A stretch of 64,000 bases of DNA from Steromphala cineraria (Eukaryota > Mollusca > Gastropoda > Trochida > Trochidae). Both the position numbers and the translations under genes were made by a program. Shown in pieces: positions 10,431 through 22,489 of this stretch (positions within the stretch are counted from its first letter, which is position 1; every line of letters begins with the position of its first letter). Location of the stretch: the NCBI GenBank assembly GCA_916613615.1, contig OU744735.1, positions 45,846,468 to 45,910,467 on the forward strand. The letters run 5' to 3'. A model generated the notes under the pieces. That model made no database searches. It was not told the DNA's origin and worked only from the letters and a program-made list of their open reading frames with translations.

Positions 10431-13000
10431 CACACACTGTTTGAAACGCTCAGAGTTGCATTGAAACGAAAGGTTCAATTAAGTCATCAAAAAGCGTATT
10501 TGATTGGTAGTGATTTGGAAACATCTGGTACAATGGCGCCCTTTCATGCATTGGTTCTGGGCTGTTTTACACATGTTACGACAGTATGGGATAGTTTAGA
10601 CGCGACACGCTCTACAATGGTGTCATTAACACAATAAACATTGTCACCGGATCATTTGCTTATTCCACACTCACTAAATAATTATTTTCTTTAAATTTAT
10701 GCTCATTTTCAAGTTAAATTACTTCCGTGGTGTCATTCGGTTAAATGGAAAGGGGATTAGCCGATCAGGTTGAAACTCGTCTTTTGGTTTATATGTATCA
10801 CATTAGCTAAGGACAACCTGTCATTTATCCTTCTATAAGTTTGTAAAGATGTCAAAATTTTATTGTCAATTGCCAATTGTTTACGTTAGCATGCAACTTG
10901 TATTTGGAACCAGAAAAGAATATTACATTATCAATCTACACATACTGCAGTATCTCAATATGACCTTTCATTTACCATTCTATAAGTCTCTAAAGATGTT
11001 AAAATGTTACTACCAAAGTTTTTAAAACAATTCTCGAAAAGAGCCTAATTTGTAAATTGTCAATTGTTTACGTTAGCATGCAACTTGTATTTGGACTACT
11101 GCACAGTACCTCAATATGTCCTCAATCAAACTTGGATACCTTTCGACTTCTCTTTGTCAATCTTTCTAAAATTCTTTCTAATGTTATAATGTTATGGAAA
11201 CAACTCTATACATAAATACAATTCTATGATTGCAAACTTTGTAACAACAGCCAAGTTGATTTTCAAAAATATTGTGTTTTTCTAATAATAAAGTGAGTTT
11301 AAATGAAAGTACTAAAGGACAAATGTGTCTATGCTTCTATTATTCACTTGAAAGTTTTTAGTAGAAATAAGCGCGTTGCAAAGAATAGAATACCAACGCT
11401 AAAAAAGTGTTTAAAAAGATGACTGAAGCTACATTTGGCATTTGCAACATGTAACATTTGTCTACCAATTAAAAAAAAAATATTCTGCTGTTTTGGTTTT
11501 AAAATGTTCTATTTTGAACAGAAACGATGAGCGACAAGTTTTACACATGAGAATAGTTTCCCATTAGAATGTTCGTGTTTGATTTAAAAGAAAGTGTAGA
11601 AGGAGTTTGAGAGATTTTAGACCGAAATATACTTATGCTCTAATTTGTAACATGACGTTTGGTAGCTTGTTTAAATACAGAGCTTGATAACAAAATTAAT
11701 TATAAGAAAAACATTCTGACGAAGGGTGGAATCTTTATAACACGGAAGAGAGGGGGGAGTGAACAACGGATTAGAACATAGACATTTTTAATTTTATTCT
11801 TTTAAATTCAATTTTGGATATATGTAAATGGAACGTATGAAGCAACTCCAATTTTAAAAGTTTAAAAACGTTATGCTATGGAGAGTTACGACTTGCTTTG
11901 AATGAATTGATCACTCTTATTATGAGATATTTATATCGATTTATGTAAATGACTTCTTCAAAGAAAGTTCATTTATGTTGACATTTTAAGAAATAACGAC
12001 TAAAGTTGTAATGTTACTGAATTTTTACCAATACATAATTATTGTCCTTCGTTATAAACTTGTGGTTTCAAATATAAAAACAAAATGCCTGATACCAACT
12101 TTCAAACATCATACCATCATTTACATGTAACTTGCAAAATAAAGAAATCACTTGTTGTTGAAAATGCAACCCAATGTCTCAACAATGATTGTCAAAAATG
12201 AAAAAAGGCTATTATAATACAATTTTGGAATACTTATCGTATTATTTTGAGTTTAATGCGTTAAATAAACACTTCTCTTTCCTTTTGAAGGGTCATTACT
12301 GTTAACTCTTACCACATTTTGTTTTAAGGTCTCTTTAATTGACTTTTTGTTTTTTTCTACCGGATTTGCAATTCTAAAGTTTCATAGTTTGTAACTACTT
12401 ACTTTTAACCGAAAAAAATACTACCGTTGACTAGTTGGTTTTGAAAAAATGAAATCACTTACATTAAAACTGTCAATGTTCACTCTCATTTCTCAAGATA
12501 ATGTAACTTGTTTTTAAATAAAAGAAACACAATTATGTAAAGGCGAATACCGAAAAGATGCGAAACGTTATATGAATGAGAGTTTCTTCCCTAAAATGCT
12601 AAATTGTGGTTCTATTACATCATACGATTACTTTTGATAACACGTTGTATACTTTTGACAATGGAACTACTAAATTTTGTTTATGGAAGGCATTAGGAAA
12701 TTGTAATGTGCAAAAAACATTTATCCGTTCTTGGCTTCAAATCTTTGCTTAACAATATCAACTATTACTATAGATTGAAATAATCTTATAATAATTGCTC
12801 CGCTTATCACTGTTAAATGTCATTTAAAAAATTGATACGCACACTATACATTTTACTAACAGTTTATTACATGAGATGGCATGGTCAATCAATGAATACT
12901 TAAGATATGTTTCAAATATTAATTGTTTTAAACAGTTTACTTAAAAAGCTAGAGAAATACTTTTATAGTACAACTTATACAAAATGTACCATATGAAAGT
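10431..13000. other. Intergenic, AT-rich; contains a ~150-190-bp imperfect tandem duplication
   Basis: No gene was seen. Between about 10800 and 11130 a block is present twice. Shared landmarks are CTATAAGT followed by AAAGATGT, then TTTACGTTAGCATGCAACTT at about 10881 and 11066. The rest is AT-rich unique sequence. Confidence 0.6.
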
Positions 13001-13429
13001 CAATGCATTGGAAAAAGGAAGCTTTCATTATTGTGAACTGGTCTCGTCAAAGTAAATGGAATACCTCCAGTGATCTCAAGTGATAACGATGGCTCCAGCC
13101 AATATTTCTATATAGTAACTTACCTGTAGCTACCAGTTTCATTCATATGAAGGGTAGCAATGTCGTATTTATTTTACCAATACGTTTTTGAAAACTAATT
13201 TCTTAAATGATGATGTCAAGTTTTATTATAATTCTATAATAATGTACTTAGAAAGATTGTCATGACGCCAAAACAATGTTAAACGATGATAACAAATACC
13301 AAGGAAACCGATGATATACAATGCAAATGATACTTAAAAGAAACATATGTGAACGTCTATATATACTGTTTGCTTAAAATGAGTGGCAGGTTAATGACTT
13401 CTGTAGTTAATTTTATTATTCAAACTTAA
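13001..13429. repeat. Duplicated flank of the pyrimidine array, copy A
   Basis: Matches 14687-15120 from CAATGCATTGGAAAAAGGAA down to the start of the CT-rich array. The distal half is almost identical and the proximal half differs at roughly one base in ten, with small indels. See the gap entry for interpretation. Confidence 0.9.
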
Positions 13430-14186
13430 CTCTCCCTCTCTTTCTCTCCCTCTCTTTCTCTCTCTTTCTTTCTCTCTCTTTCTTTCTCTTCCTCTCTTTC
13501 TCTCCCTCTCTTTCTCTTCCTCTCTTTCTCTTCCTCTATTTCTCTTCCTCTCTTTCTCTTCCTCTCTTTCTCTTCCTCTCTTTCTCTTTCTCTTCCTCTC
13601 TTTCTCTTCCTCTCTTTCTTTTCCTCTCTTTATCTCCCTCTCTTTCTTTTCCTCTCTTTCTCTTCCTCTCTTTCTTTTCCTCTCTTTATCTCCCTCTCTT
13701 TCTCTTCCTCTCTTTCTTTTCCTCTCTTTCTCTCCCTCTCTATCTCTTCCTCTCTTTCTTTTCCTCTCTTTATCTCCCTCTCTTTCTCTTCCTCTCTTTC
13801 TCTTCCTCTCTTTCTTTTCCTCTCTTTCTCTCCCTCTCTATCTCTTCCTCTCTTTCTTTTCCTCTCTTTATCTCCCTCTCTTTCTCTTCCTCTCTTTCTC
13901 TTCCTCTCTTTCTTTTCCTCTCTTTATCTCCCTCTCTTTCTCTTCCTCTCTTTCTTTTCCTCTCTTTCTCTCCCTCTCTATCTCTTCCTCTCTTTCTTTT
14001 CCTCTCTTTATCTCCCTCTCTTTCTCTTCCTCTATTTCTCTCTCTTTCTTTCTCTCTCTTTCTTTCTCTTCCTCTCTTTCTCTCCCTCTCTTTCTCTTCC
14101 TCTCTTTCTCTTCCTCTCTTTCTCTTCCTCTCTTTCTCTTCCTCTCTTTCTCTTCCTCTCTTTCTCTTCCTCTCTTTATCTCCCTC
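13430..14186. repeat. Homopyrimidine satellite, 14-bp unit, with 238-bp higher-order period
   Basis: Tandem copies of the 14-mer TTTCTCTTCCTCTC and variants (TTTATCTCCCTCTC, TTTCTTTTCCTCTC). The TTTATC variant recurs at 13629, 13685, 13769, then at 13867, 13923, 14007, so a 17-unit (238-bp) block has been duplicated. The complementary strand is almost pure purine. It runs directly into the assembly gap. Long minus-strand open frames here are artefacts of stop-free purine sequence. Confidence 0.95.
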
Positions 14187-14686
14187 NNNNNNNNNNNNNN
14201 NNNNNNNNNNNNNNNNNNNNNNNNNNNNNNNNNNNNNNNNNNNNNNNNNNNNNNNNNNNNNNNNNNNNNNNNNNNNNNNNNNNNNNNNNNNNNNNNNNNN
14301 NNNNNNNNNNNNNNNNNNNNNNNNNNNNNNNNNNNNNNNNNNNNNNNNNNNNNNNNNNNNNNNNNNNNNNNNNNNNNNNNNNNNNNNNNNNNNNNNNNNN
14401 NNNNNNNNNNNNNNNNNNNNNNNNNNNNNNNNNNNNNNNNNNNNNNNNNNNNNNNNNNNNNNNNNNNNNNNNNNNNNNNNNNNNNNNNNNNNNNNNNNNN
14501 NNNNNNNNNNNNNNNNNNNNNNNNNNNNNNNNNNNNNNNNNNNNNNNNNNNNNNNNNNNNNNNNNNNNNNNNNNNNNNNNNNNNNNNNNNNNNNNNNNNN
14601 NNNNNNNNNNNNNNNNNNNNNNNNNNNNNNNNNNNNNNNNNNNNNNNNNNNNNNNNNNNNNNNNNNNNNNNNNNNNNNNNNNNNNN
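14187..14686. other. Assembly gap of exactly 500 N
   Basis: A round 500-N run between the end of one pyrimidine array and a second copy of that array's own flank. The layout (flank, array, gap, flank, array) is what one expects if two contigs that should overlap, or two haplotypes of one locus, were placed end to end. A genuine tandem duplication is the alternative. Confidence 0.9.
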
Positions 14687-15120
14687 CAATGCATTGGAAA
14701 AAGGAAGCTTTCATTATGTGTAACTGGTCTCGTCAAAGTAAATGTAATACCTCCAGTGATCTCAAGTGATAAAGATTGCTTCAGCTTCAGCCAATAGTTC
14801 TATATTGTAACTTACCTGTAACTATCAGTTTCATTCATATGAAGGCAAGCATTGCCAGTATTATTTTACTAATACGATTTTGAAACTAATTCTCAAACGC
14901 TATGATGTCAAGTTTTATTATAATTCTATAATAATGTACTTAGAAAGATTGTCATGACGCCAAACAATGTTAAACGATGATAACAAATACCAAGGAAACC
15001 GATGATATACAATGCAAATGATACTTAAAAGGAACATATGTGAACGTCTATAGATACTGTTTGCTTAAAATGAGTGGCAGGTTAATGACTTCTGTAGTTA
15101 ATTTTATTATTCAAACTTAA
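14687..15120. repeat. Duplicated flank of the pyrimidine array, copy B
   Basis: Second copy of 13001-13429, beginning on the first base after the gap. Differences include an insertion of TTCAGC near 14783 and several substitutions. Confidence 0.9.
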
Positions 15121-18100
15121 CTCTCTCTCTTTCTCTCTTTTCTTTCTCTCCTCTCTTTCTCTCCTCTCTATCTCTTCCTCTCTTTCTCTTCCTCTCTTCT
15201 CTCCCTCTCTTCTCTTCCTCTCTCTCTCCCTCTCTTTCTCTCCCTCTCTTCTCTTCCTATCTTCTCTTCCTCTCTTTCTCTTCCTCTCTTTCTCTTCTCC
15301 TCTCTTCTCTTCCTCGCTTTCTCTTCCTCTCTTTCTCTTCTCTTTCCTATCTTCTCTCCTCTCTTTCTCTTCCTCTCTGTTCTCTTCCTCTCTTTCTCTT
15401 TCCCTCTTCTCTTCTCTTCTCTTTCCTCTCTTTCTCTTCCTCTCTTCTCTTCCTCTCTTCTCTTCCTCTCTTTCTCTTCCTATCTTCTCTTCCTCTCTTT
15501 CTCTTCCCCTCTTTCTCTCCCTCTCTTTCTCACCCTCTCTTTCTCTTCCTCTCTTCTCTTCCTCTCTTTCTCTTCCTCTCTTCTCTTCCTCTCTTCTATT
15601 CCTCTCTTTCTCTTCATCTCTCTTCTCTTCCTCTCTTTCTCTTCCTCTCTTCTCTTCCTCTCTTCTCTTCCTCTCTTTCTCTTCCCTCTCTTTCTTCTTC
15701 CTCTCTTTCTCTCCTCTCTTCTCTTCCTCTCTTTCTCTTCCCCTCTTTCTCTTCCTCTCTTCTCTTCCTCTCTTCTCTCCTCTCTTTCTCTTCCTCTCTT
15801 TCTCTCTCCTCTCTTCTCTTCTCTCTTTCTCTTCCCCTCTTTCTCTTCCTCTCTTCTCTTCCTCTCTTTCTCTTCCTCTCTTTCTCTCCCTCTCTTCTCT
15901 TCCTCTCTTTCTCTTCCTCTCTTCTCTCCCTCTCTTCTCTTCCTCTCTTTCTCTTCCCCTCTTTCTCTTCCTCTCTTCTCTTCTCTCTCTCTCTCCCTCT
16001 CTTTCTCTTCCCTCTTTCTCTTTCCTCTTCTTCTCTTCCTCTCTTTCTCTTCCTCTTTCTCTTCCTCTCTTTCTCTTCCCTCTTTCTCTTTCCTCTCTTC
16101 TCTTCCTCTCTTTCTCTTCCTCTTTTCTTTTCCTCTCTTCTCTTCCTCTCTTTCTCTTCCTATTTTCTCCTTCCTCTCTTTCTTCTTCCCTCTTTCTCTT
16201 CCTTCTTTCTCTTCTCTTTCTCTTCCTCTCTTCTTTCCTCTTTCTCTTCCTCTCTTTCTCTTCCTCTCTTCTCTCCTCTCTTTCTCTTCCTCTTTCTCTT
16301 CCTCTCTTCTCTTCCTCTCTTTCTCTTCCTCTCTTTCTCTTCTCTCTTCTCTCCTCTCTTCTCTTCCTCTCTTTCTCTTCCTCTCTTTCTCTTCCTCTCT
16401 TCTCTTCCTCTCTTTCTCTTCCCTCTTCTCTTCCTCTCTTCTCTTCCTCTCTTTCTCTCCTCTCTTTCTCTTCCTCTCTTTCTCTTCCTCTTTCTCTTCC
16501 TCTCTTCTCTTTCCTTCTCTTCCTCTTCTCTTCTTCTTTCTCTTCCTCTCTTCTCTTCCTCTCTTTCTCTTCCTCTCTTTCTCTTCCTCTCTTCTCTTCC
16601 CCTCTTTCTCTTCCTCTCTTCTCTTCCTCTCTTCTCTTCCTCTCTTTCTCTTCCTCTCTTCTCTTCCTCTCTTTCTCTTCCTCTCTTTCTATTCATCTCT
16701 TCTCTTCCTCTCTTCTCTTCCTCTCTTCTCTTCCTCTCTTTCTCTTCCTCTCTTTCTCTTCCTCTCTTTCTCTTCCTCTCTTCTCTTCCTCTCTTTCTCT
16801 TCCCCTCTTTCTCTTCCTCTCTTCTCTTCCCCGCTTTCTCTTCCTCTCTTCTCTTCCTCTCTTCTCTCCCTCGCTTTCTCTTCCTCGCTTCTATTCCCCG
16901 CTTTCTCTTCCTCTCTTCTCTTCCTCTCTTCTCTTCCTCTCTTCTCTTCCTCTCTTTCTCTTCCTCTCTTTCTCTCCCTCTCTTCTCTTCCTCTCTTTAT
17001 CTTCCTCTCTTTCTCTTCCTCTCTTCTCTTCCTCTCTTTCTCTTCCTCTCTTTCTCTTCCTCTCTTCTCTTCCTCTCTTCTCTTCCCCTCTTTCTCTTCC
17101 TCTCTTCTCTTCCTCTCTTTCTCTCCCTCTCTTCTCTTCCTCTCTTTCTCTTCCCCTCTTTCTCTTCCTCTCTTCTCTTCCTCTCTTTCTCTTCCTCTAT
17201 TTCTCTTTCCTCTCTTTCTCTTCCTCTCTTTCTCTTCCTATCTTCTCTTCCTCTCTTTCTCTTCCCCTCTTTCTCTCCCTCTCTTTCTCTTCCTCTCTTT
17301 CTCTCCCTCTCTTCTCTTCCTCTCTTTCTCTTCCCCTCTTTCTCTTCCTCTCTTCTCTCCCTCTCTTTCTCTTCCTCTCTTTCTCTTCCTCTCTTCTCTT
17401 CCTCTCTTCTCTTCCCCTCTTTCTCTTCCTCTCTTCTCTTCCTCTCTTCTCTTCCTCTCTTTCTCTTCCTCTCTTTCTCTTCCTCTCTTCTCTTCCTCTC
17501 TTTCTCTTCCTCTCTTTCTCTTCCTCTCTTCTCTTCCTCTCTTCTCTCCCTCTCTTTCTCTTCCTCTCTTTCTCTCCCTCTCTTCTCTTCCTCTCTTTCT
17601 CTTCCCCTCTTTCTCTTCCTCTCTTCTCTTCCTCTCTTCTCTCCCTCTCTTTCTCTTCCTCTCTTTCTCTCCCTCTCTTCTCTTCCTCTCTTTCTCTTCC
17701 CCTCTTTCTCTTCCTCTCTTCTCTTCCTCTCTTTCTCTTCCTCTCTTTCTCTCCCTCTCTTCTCTTCCTCTCTTTCTCTTCCTCTCTTTCTCTCCCTCTC
17801 TTCTCTTCCTCTCTTTCTCTTCCCCTCTTTCTCTTCCTCTCTTCTCTTCCTCTCTTCTCTCCCTCTCTTTCTCTTCCTCTCTTCTCTTCCTCTCTTCTCT
17901 TCCTCTCTTTCTCTTCCTCTCTTCTCTTCCTCTCTTCTCTTCCTCTCTTTCTCTTCCCCTCTTTCTCTTCCTCTCTTCTCTTCCTCTCTTCTCTCCCTCT
18001 CTTTCTCTTCCTCTCTTTCTCTCCCTCTCTTCTCTTCCTCTCTTTCTCTTCCCCTCTTTCTCTTCCTCTCTTCTCTTCCTCTCTTTCTCTTCCTCTCTTT

Positions 18101-18879
18101 CTCTCCCTCTCTTCTCTTCCTCTCTTTCTCTTCCTCTCTTTCTCTTCCTCTCTTCTCTTCCTCTCTTTCTCTTCCTCTCTTTCTCTTCCTCTCTTCTCTT
18201 CCTCTCTTCTCTTCCCCTCTTTCTCTTCCTCTCTTCTCTTCCTCTCTTCTCTTCCTCTCTTTCTCTTCCTCTCTTCTCTTCCTCTCTTTCTCTTCCTCTC
18301 TTTCTCTTCCTCTCTTCTCTTCCTCTCTTCTCTTCCTCTCTTTCTCTTCCTCTCTTTCTCTTCCTCTCTTCTCTTCCTCTCTTTCTCTTCCTCTCTTTCT
18401 CTCCCTCTCTTCTCTTCCTCTCTTCTCTCCCTCTCTTTCTCTCCCTCTCTTCTCTTCCTCTCTTCTCTCCCTCTCTTTCTCTCCCTCTCTTCTCTTCCTC
18501 TCTTCTCTCCCTCTCTTTCTCTCCCTCTCTTCTCTTCCTCTCTTCTCTTCCTCTCTTTCTCTTCCTCTCTTCTCTTCCTCTCTTCTCTTCCTCTCTTTCT
18601 CTTCCTCTCTTTCTCTTCCTCTCTTTCTCTCCCTCTCTTTCTCTTCCCCTATTTCTCTCCCTCTCTTTCTCTTCCTCTCTTTCTCTCTTTCTCTTCCTCT
18701 CTTCTCTTCCTCTCTTCTCTTCCTCTCTTTCTCTCCCTCTCTTTCTCTTCTCTTCCTATCTTCTCTTCCTCTCTTTCTCACCCTCTCTTTCTCTTCCTCT
18801 CTTTCTCACCCTCTCTCTTTCTCTTTCTCTCCCTCTCTTCTCTTTCTCTCTTCTCTTCCTCTCTTTCTCTTCCTATCCC
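15121..18879. repeat. Homopyrimidine/homopurine satellite, 3.76 kb, 13/14-bp units
   Basis: Alternating 14-mers (TTTCTCTTCCTCTC) and 13-mers (TTCTCTTCCTCTC), with occasional CCC or TATT variants. The strand is free of G apart from a few positions. The left ~1.5 kb is irregular, with many single-base length changes; from about 17000 it is more regular. Such mirror-symmetric tracts can form triplex (H-DNA) in general. Minus-strand frames of 178 and 594 codons consisting of E, K, R and G are not genes. Confidence 0.95.
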
Positions 18880-20424
18880 CTGACAACTACTCCATTTCTC
18901 TGTTTCTCCTCTTCATATGTATATTTTAACTAATTTAAGCAAATTCCAATAGTGTGAGTCATTTCTCCGTGTTAGACCAGCATTACAGTAGCCAGCAGAC
19001 GGCGCGATACTATCGGCCCATAGCCAATCTTTTAAACACATTTAAAGCCGTAAAAACTTTCCTCGGGTCTTAAAAGGGGATACAGGCGCTAATATTCTAA
19101 GTAAACGCACAAAACACTTTTGTTAAAGAAATGAGAGTTTCCTATGAACAAGGGATTTAAAAAATATTTTTCTTTATTCGAAGGACTTACTTGGAACCTA
19201 TATGTGATCTAGCTCAATTATAGGTTTTGTTGTGAAATGAATATTTAGAACCTTTTTTGAAACGATAATGTAAATAGGGGTCATACTGCTTCAAAACTTT
19301 TATAATCTATGAGCACATGGTTTAAATATGTCTCAGGAAGAACATGCATTCTTTTACTAACATTAGAATTACACATTGAAAGCAATACTTTCTGTATTGG
19401 GGTTTGATGTAAGAAATAAAGTTCAAATTAAAACACGACGAAGTCTTTTCTAGGGTATGTTTTTGCTTTGAAAAGTATTCTTTTGTAGTGAATAGTTTGA
19501 CATTTTCCTTAAAATTTAATGGAAACTTTTGAGATCACAAAAGTTATCAAATTTATAAAACTTTAGAAACCAGTAGTCTCACGTCAGGTGTTGAGTAAAC
19601 TGCAAACATAGAGTTTCATAAGCTCCAACCATAAATACACAACTTCACTGTTCCGGAACGTCTTTTCAGTAGTGTATAAGCAATACAAGAGGCAAATGGG
19701 AAATTTGTATCTTTCTCTTTCTGTACTGGAAAGTGTTCAACCTTGAAGTTGTTTTGGACGTATTATATAAATTATTGATTTTTCCCCCGTAATAATAATT
19801 ATGTTCATATTTGTATCGCCAGGGCGGTCCAATCTATAGAGTTCTTCCTTGTATTTTTAAACCGGAAGTGATTGAACGTTGTATTTCAACTTTGCTGCGA
19901 TTCGAAATTCAGATTGACAGTTCCATATATGTACAGTATGACTCGCACAAAAAACATTTCCCTATAACTGCTATATAGAAAATTGCACTAAAAGCATTTC
20001 CGTATTTACTTCCTTATAGAAACTTGCACAAAAACCATTTCCCTATAACTGCTATATAGAAACTTGCACAATAAACATTTTCCTATAACTGCTATATAGA
20101 AACTACGTCTGGCAGAACCTCACTGTTGGTCTTCGTGTGCATTAAGAAATTTTCGGACCATTTTCGGACTTTTTGCTTTTTTTGAATTTTGCCCTTTTGA
20201 CTTGAAAAGTTTACTTCCAACCTTTTGTCTTTCAGTAATTTCGACTATTTCACTATATACAAAGATATACACTTGGATTCATGGTCCATTTGTGATTTAC
20301 AATTGTAGTTTGTCCCCTGGTTTGGTATAATACCTTCGAAAGTAATTGTTTGAGTATCATAAGGTAACGGTTGCAACAAACAATAACGTCTTTGATATAT
20401 TGACTAGTTACGTCTAATTTATCA
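18880..20424. other. Intergenic, AT-rich; small ~41-bp tandem repeat near 19945-20105
   Basis: No gene. About four degenerate copies of a unit containing CATTTCCCTATAACTGCTAT and AGAAACTTGCACA lie between 19945 and 20105. The remainder is unique AT-rich sequence. Confidence 0.65.
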
Positions 20425-20426
20425 TA

Positions 20427-21003
20427 AACTAGTGTCCAAAAGAAACGATACCAAGTTTTCAACATGCTCCGAAACAAAATTCTATTTCCTGACAGAGTCG
20501 AATTAAAGTGTGCCTAACAGGCATATGTCTTGTAAAGAAGTATGCACATTTTCATTCTTCAGGAAAAGATACTTTTGATTTTGTGTCTCTTCAAACGCAC
20601 ATGGGGTGCATAAATCGAAATTTCAAGTTGTTTTATGCACTGAACTTTTCTCATTTCACTATAAAATTGATAAAGTATTGAATTTAGGTAAGAATACAAT
20701 CTTGTTGATACAAGGCACTTTATTTGACATAAATTCGTTGACGCGTCACTGCTCTAGAACGTTTTAAAACAAGCAAAAGTGTCCAATTTCTCTCTGCTAT
20801 CTCGCCTAATTAAGGAGATTCCGAATCGATGTTTATTTTAAATGCGTGTTTCTCGCAAACATGAAAAGATAATGTTTTGAAATTTTGCATAGAGGTGAGT
20901 TGACTACTGAAGAAATGATAAAACTATGTTTTAGTCGTATCAATCTGCAGTGGGTTGAGTTATCTTGCCATTTGTATGGTAACGTTTCTTTTGGACACTA
21001 GTT
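20427..21003. mobile_element. TA-flanked MITE with ~26-bp terminal inverted repeats (Tc1/mariner-like)
   Basis: Left end AACTAGTGTCCAAAAGAAAC and right end GTTTCTTTTGGACACTAGTT are perfect reverse complements, and the match extends to about 26 bp with one mismatch. Both ends are flanked by TA (20425-20426 and 21004-21005), the duplication used by Tc1/mariner elements. It is 577 bp and non-coding. Confidence 0.8.
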
Positions 21004-21429
21004 TACTTTGATGGAATTTTACTTTTGGCATTACCTTAGAATTTTAGCGTTTCGCTCTCATGTTTATAGTCAAACTTGTTCCGTAATTTACGAAAGATGA
21101 AAGAGATTACGAGAATTACTTAAGTGTCAGTCGAATGCTGAACACTTGCCCCGGTAATTGTTGGTTTCTTGCGGGAATCATACGAGAGAACATCATCTTC
21201 AGTCTACCTTCTTGTTTCTTGTGCATATCTATGGGAATCCTACTTGAAGTGGTTTATTTCTAGCAAAAAGGTTTAACGACAATAGGTAATTAAGCCATTG
21301 GTTAAGCATAATTGGGAATGTTAACCATATGATTAGGTCCAATTATTTCATGTAACGTCTCAAGGCCTAATTTCAACCCAAGATAAAAAAATTAAGTTAA
21401 ACTTATACTGTATTTGCCAGGGTTGATTT

Positions 21430-22200
21430 AGTCCGGTAAGCAACTACCAGTAAGTAGTAGGAAGGGGAGGAGTGAGGTGAGGACTGAGGCTCGAGGGTTG
21501 TAGAGGGAGGGTTTAGGTTCAGTTTCATCTACACAATCGAGATAATCACTCCGCGCCAGACCATCGCGTGTTTCAGTCGCCTCTACACTCCTCTACCCAA
21601 AGCTACCCAAGTCTACCCGAGTCCCTGGAGAGGAATTCTCACTTAGGAGCCACAAGCAGGGTATTGTCTACAACAAAAGATCTTGAAAGGCGCCTTTTAA
21701 CGCCGAACAATTTAGCCGTGCAGACGAAGTGTGATAGCCGGGTATGATCTCCTTGACTCAGTCCTGTACCTCAGTGATAGGTTGATCCCGGGGAAGACTG
21801 ATGGACCGATAACAGTTTTACCTTATCTCCGCTTCGCCTCGTTAAATTACATAATGACAAGAAGGTAGAGGCGAGGAGCGTTTCAACAAGTGACATACGA
21901 CACTAGCGAACGGTTTTCAGGCTGGCTGGTCGACAAATACCTCACGAGACGCGAGAATGGTCACATCTCATTGCAAGCTGCAGAAACAATTGCGGCCATT
22001 ACAAAAACTCAATGCTAAAGAATTGCCGGGGACATTACGTGTGACCCGGAGAGCTGACTCAAGGGGGGTAACTCTAAACCAGTATCGTGATGTCTGCTCT
22101 CAAGGCGAGAGTTGTCTACCGTATCTGGGATCTGAAGGTTTGGTATACAGCACCTCACATTAGTAGCAACCCGACCGCTCTTCACTGGTGGTACGATCAA
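21430..22200. other. GC-richer non-repetitive island, candidate regulatory or untranslated exon
   Basis: Noticeably richer in GC and CpG than the flanks for about 770 bp, with no convincing protein. Short open frames in both strands lack homology and codon bias. It could be an enhancer, a promoter of a non-coding transcript, or part of a distal 5' untranslated exon. It directly precedes the minisatellite at 22490. Confidence 0.3.
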
Positions 22201-22489
22201 ACTGCTGATAAGCTTTTTCACAGTTTGAAATGAATTACAAAAGCTAATGATTTTCCTATCGGCTTGTGAGCTAGGGCTAAAGAACAAAGAGAAGGGGTTT
22301 CTTTCTTATAAAGATTGCGGTGAATATGTTTAACGAAAGCGAAACTAAATATTTTGTTATGAGCATGTTTTTCTGTCGTTGCATCATCTGTGACGTAACT
22401 ACGTCTAATCTTTAGAAATGGGGGATATAACTATGACAGAAATGTAAGGACCTCTGGCGTGTCATCCATTAACTACCCAAACCAAGAGA

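Noticed and set aside
13770..14736. Minus-strand frames (186-314 codons) running through the 500-N gap
   Set aside because: Most of each frame is N. The rest is the same stop-free purine repeat.
16160..18781. Long minus-strand open frames (178 and 594 codons) of E, K, R and G
   Set aside because: They arise because the purine strand of the pyrimidine satellite has almost no stop codons. Composition simply follows the 13/14-bp repeat, with no start context, domain or splice structure.
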